A DNA stretch of 64,000 bases from an uncultured Victivallales bacterium (GTDB lineage: Bacteria > Verrucomicrobiota > Lentisphaeria > Oligosphaerales > JAFGRS01). The stretch lies in NCBI GenBank assembly GCA_903837355.1, contig CAILUI010000060.1, forward strand, positions 26,304 to 90,303, written 5' to 3'. Every line of letters begins with the position of its first letter. Within the stretch, counting starts at the first letter, position 1. The notes beneath the pieces were generated by a model. The model saw only the letters and a list, made by a program, of their open reading frames with translations, searched no databases and was not told the origin of the DNA. Made by a program: the position numbers and the translations under genes. Shown here in pieces: positions 1 to 10,522 of the stretch.

Positions 1-1
1 C

Positions 2-79
2 GGAGTGCCGGCAGACGTCTCCTGGGCGAACTACGTCGAGACCACCCGCCTGCTGGCCAAGGTCACCGGCTGGCTGTGA
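2..79 (+). CDS. 3' end of a CDS truncated by the window edge (…GVPADVSWANYVETTRLLAKVTGWL*)
   Basis: Open frame from the window start to TGA at 77-79; too short to assign a family. Confidence 0.4.
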   Translation, partial: GVPADVSWANYVETTRLLAKVTGWL

Positions 80-89
80 CGCGCCCGCC

Positions 90-629
90 TCACTCCGTCT
101 CGGGCTCAATCTCCCCAACGTCGATCTCCGCGGTAACGGCCTGACCGAGGAGTTCGATGTTGACCGTCACGCGGGTCAGGCTGCGGCGGCGGGCCACGAT
201 GGCGGTCATGCCCTTGAAGGGCCCCACGGTGACGACCACCGGCGTCCCCGGCTGCAGCTCCGGAAGCACCACCAGGTCCGCTTCGACCTGCAACTGCTCC
301 AGGCGCAGGATGTCGTTCAGCTCGCGCACCAGACCCGCTTCCTGATCCGCAGTCACGTCCACCACACGGACGATCTTGTGGCTCTGCACGATCTGGACCC
401 GACTCTCCGCCCCTAACTGCGCAAACAGATACGAGCGGAACATGGGCAGAAAGGTCTCGACGGTCCGCCGCTGGTAGCGCTTGGCACGACGCACAAGCGG
501 CAGGTAACAGGGGATGGCGTGACGGCGGCAATAGTCCGCGGCTACCTTCTCACAGCGGGGCTTGGTGTAGACCGGTACCCAGGTCACGTCGGCCAGTTGC
601 CGAATGTCAACAGGACTCGTTTCAGCCAC
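90..629 (-). CDS. NusG/RfaH/UpxY-type transcription antitermination factor paralog
   Basis: N-terminal NGN-like WVPVYTKPRCEKVAADYCRR… RSYLFAQ and C-terminal KOW-like GTPVVVTVGPFKGMTAIV. Confidence 0.8.
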   Translation of the reverse strand: MAETSPVDIRQLADVTWVPVYTKPRCEKVAADYCRRHAIPCYLPLVRRAKRYQRRTVETFLPMFRSYLFAQLGAESRVQIVQSHKIVRVVDVTADQEAGLVRELNDILRLEQLQVEADLVVLPELQPGTPVVVTVGPFKGMTAIVARRRSLTRVTVNIELLGQAVTAEIDVGEIEPETE

Positions 630-732
630 ACGTTACTCCTGACTTCCGGAGATCCAGCGAGGGATAGGGTGAGACGCGAACCCCACGGCAGCACCGTGTG
701 CCCGCGCGACCCGCGGCGCCGCGCCGCAGGCG

Positions 733-2502
733 TCACGACTCGGCGTTGGGCAGCAGTTCCGGGTAGACCCGCCGAATGAACTCCCGGCACAGCACCAGCA
801 CCTCTTCGGCCGAACCGCAGTTGACGGCCTGATCCACCAACGCCTCGGCCTCGTGCATACGCACCCGCCGCACGAGCTGCTTGACGGCCGGGATGGAGAC
901 GGGGCTCATGCTGAGCTCGTGGATCCCCAGCCCCAGCAGCAAGGGCACCAGCAAGGGCTCGGAGGCCATCTCACCGCAGATGCCCAACCAGCGCCCGTGT
1001 GCATAGGCAGCCTGCGCCACGTGCCGCATCATGCGGATGATCGAAGGGTGGCTGGGCTGATAGAGATAGGAGATGTCGGGGTTCGAGCGGTCGACTGCCA
1101 GCGAGTACTGGACCAGATCGTTGGTACCTAAACTGAAGAAGTTCACGTGCGGCGCCAGCTTGTCCGCAATCAGGGCCGCCGAGGGAACCTCAATCATCAT
1201 CCCGACGTCCAGATGCGGATTGTGCGGCACACCCTCGGCCGCCAACTCCGCCTTGACCTCGTTGAGAACCCCGAGCGCCTGCTGCAGTTCCTCCAGCGTC
1301 GAGATCATCGGAAACATGATGCGCACCTTGCCAAAGGCGCTGGCGCGCAGAATGGCCCGTAACTGGACCCGAAACACGTCCAGCCGCCGCAGGCAAAAGC
1401 GGATCGCCCGCATACCCAGAAACGGATTCAACTCCACCGGCATCTTGAGGTGACTGAGAAACTTGTCGCCGCCAATGTCCAAAGTCCGGAAAATCACCGA
1501 GTGCGGGTAGATGTCCTCGGCGACCTTGCGGTAAGTGCGGAAGTGCTCCTCCTCCTCGCAAAGACCGTCATTCTTGACAAACAGGAACTCGGTACGAAAC
1601 AGGCCGACCCCGACGCCGAGGCGCTGCCGCAGCGTCTCCACTTCCTCGGCCATCTCGATATTGGCGGCCAGACGCACATGGAAGCCGTCCAGGGTCTCGG
1701 CCGGCAGCTTGGACTCCGCCTCGACGCGGGCTAGCCAGGCCTCCTGCTCCCGAATGCGGCGCTCACAAACAACCAACTGCTCCGGAGTGGGGTTGACGAT
1801 CACCTCGCCACGGGTGCTGCCATCTACCACCAGCACGTCGCCGTCGCTGATCACCTCGACGGAGTCGCTCAACCCAACGACCGCCGGAATGCCCATGGCC
1901 CGCGCCATGATGGCGGTATGGCTCGTGCGGCTGCCGATCGCGGTCACGAACGCCAGCACGTGCTCGCGGTCGATACTCGCGGTGTCCGAAGGCGAAAGGT
2001 CGTGGGCCACCACAATGCAGCGTTCGGGCAGGTGCGACAGGTCGATGGAGGCGTGCCCCTGCAGGTTACGGATCACCCGAGCAGCGACGTCCTGAATGTC
2101 CACCATGCGGTCGCGAATGTACTTGTCGTCGACCTTGCTCAACATCTCGCAGTAGCGGCTGATCACGGACTGAAATACGTGCTCGGCATTGCGGTGCCGC
2201 TCACGGATCTGCTGCACGACCTGCTGCACGACGGCAGGGTCGTCAACCAGCATCAGATGGCTGTCGAAAATGGCGGCATGGTCCCTGCCTACCACCTCCA
2301 GAACCCGCGCCCGCAGGACCGCAATCTGCTCGCGGGAAACCCGCAGCGCAGCCTCGAAACGCTCCACCTCGACGTCGGTCTGCGTGGGACTGAGCGCGAC
2401 TTCATGGACCTGCGACAGGGCCCGGCCAACCAGAACGGCCTTCCCCATCACGATTCCGGCCGAGACCCCCGCCCCCTTCAGTCGCGTGCCCGGACTTGAC
2501 AT
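733..2502 (-). CDS. ptsI: Phosphoenolpyruvate-protein phosphotransferase (PTS enzyme I)
   Basis: GSRTSHTAIMARAMGIPAVVG phospho-His motif, FRTEFLF, GICGEMASEP. Confidence 0.95.
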   Translation of the reverse strand: MSSPGTRLKGAGVSAGIVMGKAVLVGRALSQVHEVALSPTQTDVEVERFEAALRVSREQIAVLRARVLEVVGRDHAAIFDSHLMLVDDPAVVQQVVQQIRERHRNAEHVFQSVISRYCEMLSKVDDKYIRDRMVDIQDVAARVIRNLQGHASIDLSHLPERCIVVAHDLSPSDTASIDREHVLAFVTAIGSRTSHTAIMARAMGIPAVVGLSDSVEVISDGDVLVVDGSTRGEVIVNPTPEQLVVCERRIREQEAWLARVEAESKLPAETLDGFHVRLAANIEMAEEVETLRQRLGVGVGLFRTEFLFVKNDGLCEEEEHFRTYRKVAEDIYPHSVIFRTLDIGGDKFLSHLKMPVELNPFLGMRAIRFCLRRLDVFRVQLRAILRASAFGKVRIMFPMISTLEELQQALGVLNEVKAELAAEGVPHNPHLDVGMMIEVPSAALIADKLAPHVNFFSLGTNDLVQYSLAVDRSNPDISYLYQPSHPSIIRMMRHVAQAAYAHGRWLGICGEMASEPLLVPLLLGLGIHELSMSPVSIPAVKQLVRRVRMHEAEALVDQAVNCGSAEEVLVLCREFIRRVYPELLPNAES

Positions 2503-2504
2503 CC

Positions 2505-2807
2505 TTACTCCTCGCCGAATCTGGAACGAAACAACGCCTCAAGAGCGTCCAACGCCTGACGTGCGTCCGGCCCGCGCGCGGTCAGATTCAGGGTCGTATC
2601 CGGACCGGCACCAAGCATCAGCACGCCAATGATACTCTTGCCGTCGCTCACGTGACCATCGTGGCCGATGGTGATCTCCGCGGCAAAACGACAAGCCAAC
2701 TTGACGAACTGGGACGCTGGCCGAGCATGGAGGCCGAGAGCGTTCTCAACCACCACATCCAGGGACCATTCCTGTCCCGTCGAGTCTTCCTGCACTGCCT
2801 TGTTCAT
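2505..2807 (-). CDS. ptsH: HPr family phosphocarrier
   Basis: ALGLHARPASQFV (His-15 motif) and GKSIIGVLMLGA (regulatory Ser site), directly upstream of ptsI. Confidence 0.93.
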   Translation of the reverse strand: MNKAVQEDSTGQEWSLDVVVENALGLHARPASQFVKLACRFAAEITIGHDGHVSDGKSIIGVLMLGAGPDTTLNLTARGPDARQALDALEALFRSRFGEE

Positions 2808-2895
2808 GCGCCGTTCGCCGATCTGTGCAGACGCCCTGAATGGGCCATCCGCTATTGCGGCACCGCCAAAATATAGGCGGCCAGACCGGTCTCGT

Positions 2896-4245
2896 CTAAC
2901 CCTCCGGCGCCGGATTGGCGGCGCTGGAGGCGCGTTGCGCCAGTGTCGTCAGGGCCGCTACTGCCGTATCCGCCCAGCGCGGCGCGGTCCCCATCGGGGC
3001 GCGCACGTGCCGGCACAGGCGAGTCTCGTAGCTGCCCTCGGCCAACGCCTGATCCGTGGCCACATAGCCGATGGAGCCATTGGCTAGACCGACGACCAGC
3101 GTCCGTGCCAGCGGTGACCGCGATTTGATGCTCAGGCCGACCTCCACAAAGACCTCTCCGTGCAGGCCCACAATCCCCAGAGAGCCAATCCGCAGGGCCT
3201 GCAGCGGCACTTGCCACGCGCTGGGCCCGGCTGACAGCCACACCACTTCCCGCGCATAGATCCACTCCGCATCATGCGGCGCCGTCGGACTGGCATAGAG
3301 CTCACGCGCCGCGGTCAACTCGGCCGCGGTCGCCTGGCGCGCTTGGAAATCCACCCGCACCAGCTCGGCATCGAGCGTGAGTTCTGAGCTGAAATCGCTC
3401 TCCCGCAGCAGGCTCCACTGCTTCCAGGTCTCGGCGGCAACAACGTTGGCCACGCGCTCCTGCTGCTGGTAGGGGTGGACACTCTGCCGAGCCGGCCGCG
3501 TGAAATCGCAGTTGTTGATGTTGCCCTGACAACCGTTGCTCAGAGCCACCAGGAACTCCGCCCCGGCCAGGCGCTGCAGGGCCTTGGCGAATTCCCCGAA
3601 GTAGTCCGCCGAAACCCACGTGCAGCAGCCGTTGCCGACATAGTGCAGGGCGAGATTGCCGTACACTGCCAGCGGACACCGCGTCTCGGCCTCGCGCACG
3701 ATCAGCAGCCCCAGTTCCTGATCCGTCGGCCCAGCCGGACGCAACGCCTCAGGGTTCAGATAGCCGGGGTTCATCATCACGCGGCCGTCTTTCATGTGCC
3801 AGCGGCGATTGTGCACCTCCTGCCGACAGTCGCCGGAGACGTGCGCCGCTTCCGCCGGACGCAACCGCGCCAACGCCATGACCAATGCATCGGCGATCCG
3901 CGGGATCAGGCTCTGAGCATAGACCTCGTCCGTCGGCGTCCCCAGGGCGCCGACGGCACTGGGTGCGGTATGCGTGTGGGTGCAGGAGATGAGCACCTGC
4001 GCGGGCGGCACCCCGGTCCGGGCCTGGATCGCCGCCTTCGCCGCTTCCACCACACCGACCGGAATATCGATCAGGTCGCAGGTGATAAGCCCCAGGGTAA
4101 CGTCCCCGGAACGCAAGGCGATGGCCTTGACGTAGAGATCGTCATGGATGAAGTCGGCAACACGGTCCTCAAAATGCCCGACCAGGTGACAGCCCAGCCC
4201 CGGCGTGATCACCTGGCGACCCGTACCGGCCTGCAGAATACCCAT
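2896..4245 (-). CDS. Neutral/alkaline non-lysosomal ceramidase N-terminal-domain-like hydrolase
   Basis: MGILQAGTGRQVITPG…, zinc-ligand-like SCTHTHTAPSAVG, GCQGNINN; paralog of 44189-45493. Confidence 0.75.
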   Translation of the reverse strand: MGILQAGTGRQVITPGLGCHLVGHFEDRVADFIHDDLYVKAIALRSGDVTLGLITCDLIDIPVGVVEAAKAAIQARTGVPPAQVLISCTHTHTAPSAVGALGTPTDEVYAQSLIPRIADALVMALARLRPAEAAHVSGDCRQEVHNRRWHMKDGRVMMNPGYLNPEALRPAGPTDQELGLLIVREAETRCPLAVYGNLALHYVGNGCCTWVSADYFGEFAKALQRLAGAEFLVALSNGCQGNINNCDFTRPARQSVHPYQQQERVANVVAAETWKQWSLLRESDFSSELTLDAELVRVDFQARQATAAELTAARELYASPTAPHDAEWIYAREVVWLSAGPSAWQVPLQALRIGSLGIVGLHGEVFVEVGLSIKSRSPLARTLVVGLANGSIGYVATDQALAEGSYETRLCRHVRAPMGTAPRWADTAVAALTTLAQRASSAANPAPEG

Positions 4246-4300
4246 GCTGACGCGCTCCTTACGTTCACGGCCGCAGCGCCCACACGCACCGACGCCAACC

Positions 4301-5335
4301 TCAGCAGCCGATCAGTGTCTGCATGATCAGCAGATCAAGCTCCTCGTAGTCACGCTCAGCAATCAGCGCCTGGACGCGGGCCTCGTCCAGGCTGCGCGAA
4401 ACCTCGAGCAGGCGCAGGAAGATGGTCCGGCTGTTCGACAGATGCTTGGTGGCCACGGCGCCCTTCTGCGTCCGCATCGCCTTCACGTCGAGCCCCACGA
4501 ACTCCCCGCCCTTGCCGTAGTCATGGCGATCGAGGATGCGAACCTGGTTGAAGGCCCGGCGCAGGTCGACCGAACCGAAGGCCTTATCCTGGTCGAATTT
4601 GAGGCCGTTCTGGTCATTCAGATGCACGCTCCAAAGCTTGTCGAAGCTGAGGGCGAAACCCATCTCATCGGACGGGTCCAGGCCAGCCAGAATGGCGTGG
4701 GCACTCTCGATGTTCACCCCGATCCGGTCCGGCGCCACCGTGCGCTGCGCCAACGCCAGAGCGTGGCCGGTGGTGGGGATGTAGGTGTGGTCCATCGGCT
4801 CGTTCGGCTTCGGCTCGATGGCAATGCGGATCGTCGGGTGGTAGGTCAGCATCTCATTGAGGGTCTCAACGATCTGATCGACGGCCCAAGAGCTGTCCTT
4901 GGCCTCGCGGATATAGGTCCCCTCACGAGCCAGCCAGAGCACGATCAGGTTGGTCCCCATGGCGTCGGCAATGTCAATGCTGCGCCGGAACCGTTCGCGG
5001 GCATAGGCGCGGCAGGCAGCGTCGTTGCTGGTGAAGCCGCCATCGATCGTGCGCTCGTCTTCCCACAGGCGCGGAGCCACGAACTCGGCCACCAACCCCT
5101 GCGCCTGCAACGCGGACTTCATGGCCTTGGCCTCGGCCACGACCTGCTTGGGCGTCTTGCCGTTGATGCCGGGCACGGCGTCGTCGTCGTGGAACTGAAC
5201 ACCGTCAAACCCGAGCGCCTTGTAGAGGCCCAGCTTGCGGCTGAACTCGACGCCGTCGCGCACGGCCGGCCCAAAGGGGTCGGTACCCTCATGGATGTTC
5301 CATGGGCCGAAGGTGAAGCGGAACGTTCCTGCCAT
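4301..5335 (-). CDS. xylA: Xylose isomerase family protein
   Basis: FTFGPWNIHEGTDPFG, EPKPNEP, VHLNDQNGLKFDQDKAFG; start moved from 5398 to ATG 5335, which has AGGAGG 8 nt upstream. Confidence 0.85.
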   Translation of the reverse strand: MAGTFRFTFGPWNIHEGTDPFGPAVRDGVEFSRKLGLYKALGFDGVQFHDDDAVPGINGKTPKQVVAEAKAMKSALQAQGLVAEFVAPRLWEDERTIDGGFTSNDAACRAYARERFRRSIDIADAMGTNLIVLWLAREGTYIREAKDSSWAVDQIVETLNEMLTYHPTIRIAIEPKPNEPMDHTYIPTTGHALALAQRTVAPDRIGVNIESAHAILAGLDPSDEMGFALSFDKLWSVHLNDQNGLKFDQDKAFGSVDLRRAFNQVRILDRHDYGKGGEFVGLDVKAMRTQKGAVATKHLSNSRTIFLRLLEVSRSLDEARVQALIAERDYEELDLLIMQTLIGC

Positions 5336-5505
5336 CGTCGCTATCCTCCTGGTCGATTCGGCTACATACGCCCTGGTGATGAAAGCCCACCCGGACACCG
5401 GGCAGCCTCAACATACCGCGCCGGCACCACCGCGCAACCAGTGCCGCGCTCGGCCAAGGCGGTGCCGGCAACACCCTGGACGCCCGACCTCCGCTCCGCT
5501 CCAGA

Positions 5506-7764
5506 CTACGGCGCGGCAGCTAGATTCGCCGACGCTGCCAGATCCCAGACGGTGAGTGCTGCCAGGCGCGCGGCTGCACCCTGCACGCGCAGAGCGAGAG
5601 TATCGCTGTCGGCGCGGCTGGGATAGACCCGCAGGGTCAGGCATTGGCGGTCGTTGGCGAAAACCTCGACGATGCTGCGATCAACGAAGACACGCAAGCG
5701 CAGCGGTTCGCCGGCTCCCAGCAGCAGCGGGCCACTCTCCGGGGGGCGCGCCTGCACGTCGTCACGCAGCGAGGCGCGAGTGCCGTCCACCATCAGCACG
5801 CAGGGGCGCTGCTGGCCATACTGGCCGAACCAGTTGTGCTCGGTCTGAAAGAAGACGCGGATGTCGGTGCGCTCGGCGCCGTCGGGGGAACGCAGCACGC
5901 TCAGGCACACTTCACGGGCCGCACCAGGATCGATCTCGGCCGTGATCTCGATGCTCTTGCCGCCGCGGGTATCAAGCACGACCTCGGCATTGGCGGGTAA
6001 CTCACGGGCGGCGGCGGCACGGGGATCGGCGCGCAGGCGCTCGACCTCGGCGGCCGGCCGGATACCGAGGGTGCCGTCCGCCTCCAGCGACAGCACCCGC
6101 GGCAACGTCATCACATCGGACCACTCCGTCGCGGGCCGACCCTCGCGCACGTTGAAGAAGGCGATACAACGCCCCTGCGGATCGATGAAGGCGGCGGGTG
6201 CGTGCAGGCTACCCACGCCAATCGGACCGTAGTTGAAGCGGCCATGCCGGCGGATGCGGAAGCGCTCGCCGGAGGGCTCGATGGCACCCAGATAGTACTG
6301 CGCCCCACGCCGGTGGCTGGCGAACAACAGCAGGTGCTCCGCCCCGAGCGGCAGCACGTACGGCACGGCGCCGTCCTCGCCACGCTCGGTGAAAAAGCCA
6401 TCCTCGACAAACACGCCGCGGTACTCCCAGTGCGCCAGGTCGGTCGAGAAGAAGAGTTGCTCCGCCAGGCGGCAGTCCTTCACAAAGTCGCCGTCCTTGT
6501 ACGTGCCCGAAAGCGCCCAGTAGCCGCGCGCATCCTTCCAGACACACGGGTCGTAGATGCGGTATGGGCTCCCGTCTGCCGCGGTGTGGACCGCCGGGAT
6601 GACGGGGTTGGCGGGATGCTTCTCCCAGTTCAGCAGCAGTGGGTCGCTGGCCGTGGCAATGGCATTGCCGCTGCCCGTGCCATGATACAAGGCGATGACG
6701 CGCTCGGGCTCGACCAGCGTATTGCCGCTGAAGCAGTTCCCCTCCGTGTCCGGACGCAAGGCCACCGGCAGGTCGCGCCAATTCACCAGGTCCGTGCTGC
6801 AGGCGTGCCCCCAGAGCAGCGGTCCTCCGCCCGGAGCCACCCACTGGTAGAAGAGGTGGTAATTCCCCTGCCAGAAGCACGGCCCGTTGGGGTCGTTCAT
6901 CATCCCGCCCGGCGGCGCAAAATGCACCGCGGGACGGTAGGGATCGGCAGCCAGACGCTGGCGGGACGCCTGGTGAGCCAGAACCTGCGGATCGGTCGCC
7001 AGGGCCGCCCACTGCGCCGCCAGCGTAGCGGGGTAGAGCACTTGCGGAGCCCGTAACACAGGCGTGATGAGATAGTCGTCCTTGCCGTCGAGATAGAGCT
7101 TGCCATCCCGGATCTCGGCGCCGTTGCGGAGCACGGCCGGACCGAAACAACCCATCTCGTCGCGCCCGCTGCCGTCGACAAAGGTCCAGCGCGCCAAGGG
7201 CCGGACCGGGGTCGCGCCGCCAGGACGCAGCCCCGCAATCTGCGCTGCGCTCAGGGCCTCGGCGTAGAACTGGGCTTCGTCAATGACGCCGCCAAAGGCA
7301 CCCGTGGGGGGCACGCCAGCCGCGTTGCAGTGGCGCATCCCCATGCTGACCCGCAGACCCTCGCCGTAGTCGCGCTGGGGTCGGTCGTAGCTGGCGACGA
7401 CCTGACCTTCACGGTAAAGCGTGATGCGGGTCCCCTGCCAGGTCACGGCAACCTGAACCATGGTCCCCGACGCGACAGTCTCGGTCGGCCACGAATCCTG
7501 GGCGGCTTCCGTCCGCCTAAACAGATGGCTGCCGGCCATCCACACGCGCGGCCTGACCTCCCCCAAGACGATGCTGTCGAACTCCTGCAAATCCTCGACG
7601 CCGAAAACGCCCGCACCACGATGGTCCAGATTCGACGGCGCACACCAGACCACGAGCGTCTTGTCCGCGATCTTCATGTCACCCCCAGCCGTGTTCAGAC
7701 ACAGGGCAAGTACAGAAACGAACAGGGCATGCAGGGCAAGACGCACCGGGTCGTAAGATCCCAT
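5506..7764 (-). CDS. GH32-family glycosidase with N-terminal LamG-like module
   Basis: PPGGMMNDPNGPCFWQGNYHLFYQW (GH32 nucleophile motif), FSGNTLVE, C-terminal SIVEVFANDRQCLTLRVYPS; N-terminal concanavalin-like region. Confidence 0.88.
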   Translation of the reverse strand: MGSYDPVRLALHALFVSVLALCLNTAGGDMKIADKTLVVWCAPSNLDHRGAGVFGVEDLQEFDSIVLGEVRPRVWMAGSHLFRRTEAAQDSWPTETVASGTMVQVAVTWQGTRITLYREGQVVASYDRPQRDYGEGLRVSMGMRHCNAAGVPPTGAFGGVIDEAQFYAEALSAAQIAGLRPGGATPVRPLARWTFVDGSGRDEMGCFGPAVLRNGAEIRDGKLYLDGKDDYLITPVLRAPQVLYPATLAAQWAALATDPQVLAHQASRQRLAADPYRPAVHFAPPGGMMNDPNGPCFWQGNYHLFYQWVAPGGGPLLWGHACSTDLVNWRDLPVALRPDTEGNCFSGNTLVEPERVIALYHGTGSGNAIATASDPLLLNWEKHPANPVIPAVHTAADGSPYRIYDPCVWKDARGYWALSGTYKDGDFVKDCRLAEQLFFSTDLAHWEYRGVFVEDGFFTERGEDGAVPYVLPLGAEHLLLFASHRRGAQYYLGAIEPSGERFRIRRHGRFNYGPIGVGSLHAPAAFIDPQGRCIAFFNVREGRPATEWSDVMTLPRVLSLEADGTLGIRPAAEVERLRADPRAAAARELPANAEVVLDTRGGKSIEITAEIDPGAAREVCLSVLRSPDGAERTDIRVFFQTEHNWFGQYGQQRPCVLMVDGTRASLRDDVQARPPESGPLLLGAGEPLRLRVFVDRSIVEVFANDRQCLTLRVYPSRADSDTLALRVQGAAARLAALTVWDLAASANLAAAP

Positions 7765-7801
7765 ACAGCCGTTGCCTCCGTGCCAAGAACCGCCGCCGGG
7801 G

Positions 7802-10522
7802 TCAGTACGTAGCGATCACCACAACCTGGCCCTGCAGCCCAGCCAAGCGAATGGTCTCCTTGGCCGTATCGAACCGGGTCCAACGCCGGCCGTTGACCAT
7901 CACGCCCTTGATGGGCCGCGCCTGCGGATGCCGCAGGCGTAGAATCACACTCTCGATCGGCCGGCGCTCCGGCAGGCTGAGAGTGGCAGTGATGCTGCCC
8001 TTGTCGGCATCCGAGATGATCTCGTACGCCAGATCGCCGAAGTGGGTGGGTGCATGGGCAACGGCGACCCTCTTGCCCGGCTCCAGCCAGGAGCGCGGGG
8101 TGCCACGCGCCACCCACAGCGAGTCGCCCTCCTCCATCACCAGCAGGTTCCGGAAGTTCTCCAGAAACCAGCCGGCCGTCCCGTTGTCCGGAGCGCCACA
8201 CACATCGTAGTTGCCCAGGTGCGCATGCTCCCAAAGCTTGCCGTCCGCCCCGACCATGGCGGCATACGAGTTCATCCAGAAGCGCAGGAAGCCTGGGATA
8301 TCATCCTGCAACAGGTAGGCGTTGGCCGTGTGCGACGCCTTGGGCAGGATCGAGTAGCTGTGCCAGAACCAGGCGTCCGCGCTGGCAAGGCCCTGCTGCT
8401 TGCGAGCCTCCTCCTTGGCGCTCACGGCGCCCGTGGAGGTCCCCATCTCCTCCATCACCTCCAGCGTGTCCACCAGGCGGGGATCGGCGGCCGCAATGCC
8501 CACATGCGGCTCGGCCAAGGGCAGCGATCCCATCCACAAGTCGGTCTCCGGAAACTGGGGCGCGCCCAGTTCCGGTCCGGTCAGACCGCGGGCGTAGGCC
8601 ATGCGCGGGATGTAGCTGTGGTAGAGGCCATCACGCCCACGCCGCACCGGCGACATGGCCGCCTCCTTCTCCACCACCCGCCGGAGGTCCTTGCGGTAGG
8701 CCTCCGCCTCGCGCAGGTACCTCCGCCCCGCCTTGCGGTCGGACCCCATGAGCGCGTCGGCAAAGCGCTGCAACCCCTGCACCGCCAACGCATTGTCGAC
8801 GTAATACCAACGCCAGTCACAGGACGGAATGGCGTAGTCGCCCAGCATGCTCGGGGGCAGCAACCCCGCCACGAAGAGCTCATCGCGATTGGCAACGTCC
8901 TGCATGTACAGCGAACGCTGACGGATGATCCAGTCCGCCGCCGCCTGCAGCCGAGGCCGCTGACGCCGGAACCAATCCTCGTCACCCGTGAGAAAGGCCC
9001 GCTCGCACATCGCGAACAGTAGCCGACCCGTCGACGCATGCGTCCCATCGTGGCTGTACCCCATGTCATGCCGCATCGAGGTCGCCCACTCCAGCGCCCC
9101 CTGACCGTCCACGTAGTCGCCGTCCGGCTTGGCGCCGGGGGCCTTCAGGAAGTGCTGATAGACCTTGTCGGCCGGTTCGTGCAGCCCAACCATGTCCATG
9201 GCGTGGGCAACGCGCGCCACCTCGAAGGCCAGTCCACCCCACATGTGCTCGCCAGTCAGTTGCTGGGCCGCCGCCCGCCAGGCGGCGGTCCAACGCTCAT
9301 CGGAGAGCTGCACCTGCATCGGCGGGTCCTGCACCGGCGGGAACGGCGCCAACACCGTGCCCGCCGGACAGGTCCACAACCGTACCTCCCGCATCAGCTC
9401 CTCCCAGGAACCAGCCTCCCGATGCTCGTAAGTCATCTGACGCACGCTCTTCAGGCCACGCGCCGCCAGGTCGGCCGCGACCCGCCGACCGTCAAGCCCG
9501 CCGCCCGCCTTGCAGATGAACAGCCCCGCCCGCGGGATCAGGATCGGACCCGTGTCGAGGTCCTTGACACTGAAGGTCACGCCTCCCGCCGAACTCCACA
9601 GCGTCACCCGGCTGTCCAGGCCGGGACGAGCGGCCGGAGCGTAAAGCAATGACACAACGAGACCGCGACGCACACCTTTCGCAGCCTTCGATCGCCACGT
9701 CCCCGCCCCGGTGATAGCGACACCGTTGCGGTCCGCCAGCGGGACCAAGGGACCGATCTGCGCCACATAGGGCTCGAGGCGACCATCAAAGCCCTGCTCC
9801 TCGAACCCCGGCAGGAATCCCCACTCAATCTCGATCTCCAGGCGCTGCCAGTCCCCGAGGCTTGGGCTCACCAGCCGAATCTCGGGTACGGCGGTAGGCG
9901 CACCGAACACCGCAACCATCTCGGTGGCAGCCGGCACCCGCGCATTGTAGGAGGAATCCATCAACTCCGGCGCACCGCTCTGGTAGGTCCACGTACGCCG
10001 GTCCGGCGAGATCGTCGGCGCGGCCAGGACCCGGTCCACCGTAAAGCCGAACCAGCCGAAAGAGGTGGGATAGGCCCGGACTTCCACGCTCTCGGGAACG
10101 GGGATCGCGCTGCCTTCAGGCCAGTGCAACTCCACCTGGTACTCCGCCAGCCCACCGGTCCAGAGCAACCCGCCCCGCAGACGGCCCTGCGGCGGTGGCG
10201 GCAACGCCTTCAGCAGATCCGGCATGTCGTAGTGGATGCTCTTCAGTTGGTCGGGCGGCAGTGCCTCGCGTGCCGTCCGGTAGACCCGGTCCAGACGCTC
10301 CAAACGCCGGGGTATGAAGGCAGCCTCCGCCTGCGGCTGGATCTCCCGATCCGCCCGCCACACGTAGGCCCAGGGAGCCAAGTCAACCGGCGTGCCCACC
10401 AGAGCCTCGCCAAACCAAACGCTGCGCTCATCGTGCGTGCCATCGCGCCCCATACGCCCTCCCGCGCCGCAAACCAGGACTGCTACCAGTGCCGACATGA
10501 CCGCTACCAGGACCGCCTTCAT
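7802..10522 (-). CDS. Secreted (alpha/alpha)6-barrel glycosidase-like protein
   Basis: Signal-peptide-like N-terminus; MRHDMGYSHDGTHASTG… and tandem helical-hairpin composition. Confidence 0.5.
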   Translation of the reverse strand: MKAVLVAVMSALVAVLVCGAGGRMGRDGTHDERSVWFGEALVGTPVDLAPWAYVWRADREIQPQAEAAFIPRRLERLDRVYRTAREALPPDQLKSIHYDMPDLLKALPPPPQGRLRGGLLWTGGLAEYQVELHWPEGSAIPVPESVEVRAYPTSFGWFGFTVDRVLAAPTISPDRRTWTYQSGAPELMDSSYNARVPAATEMVAVFGAPTAVPEIRLVSPSLGDWQRLEIEIEWGFLPGFEEQGFDGRLEPYVAQIGPLVPLADRNGVAITGAGTWRSKAAKGVRRGLVVSLLYAPAARPGLDSRVTLWSSAGGVTFSVKDLDTGPILIPRAGLFICKAGGGLDGRRVAADLAARGLKSVRQMTYEHREAGSWEELMREVRLWTCPAGTVLAPFPPVQDPPMQVQLSDERWTAAWRAAAQQLTGEHMWGGLAFEVARVAHAMDMVGLHEPADKVYQHFLKAPGAKPDGDYVDGQGALEWATSMRHDMGYSHDGTHASTGRLLFAMCERAFLTGDEDWFRRQRPRLQAAADWIIRQRSLYMQDVANRDELFVAGLLPPSMLGDYAIPSCDWRWYYVDNALAVQGLQRFADALMGSDRKAGRRYLREAEAYRKDLRRVVEKEAAMSPVRRGRDGLYHSYIPRMAYARGLTGPELGAPQFPETDLWMGSLPLAEPHVGIAAADPRLVDTLEVMEEMGTSTGAVSAKEEARKQQGLASADAWFWHSYSILPKASHTANAYLLQDDIPGFLRFWMNSYAAMVGADGKLWEHAHLGNYDVCGAPDNGTAGWFLENFRNLLVMEEGDSLWVARGTPRSWLEPGKRVAVAHAPTHFGDLAYEIISDADKGSITATLSLPERRPIESVILRLRHPQARPIKGVMVNGRRWTRFDTAKETIRLAGLQGQVVVIATY

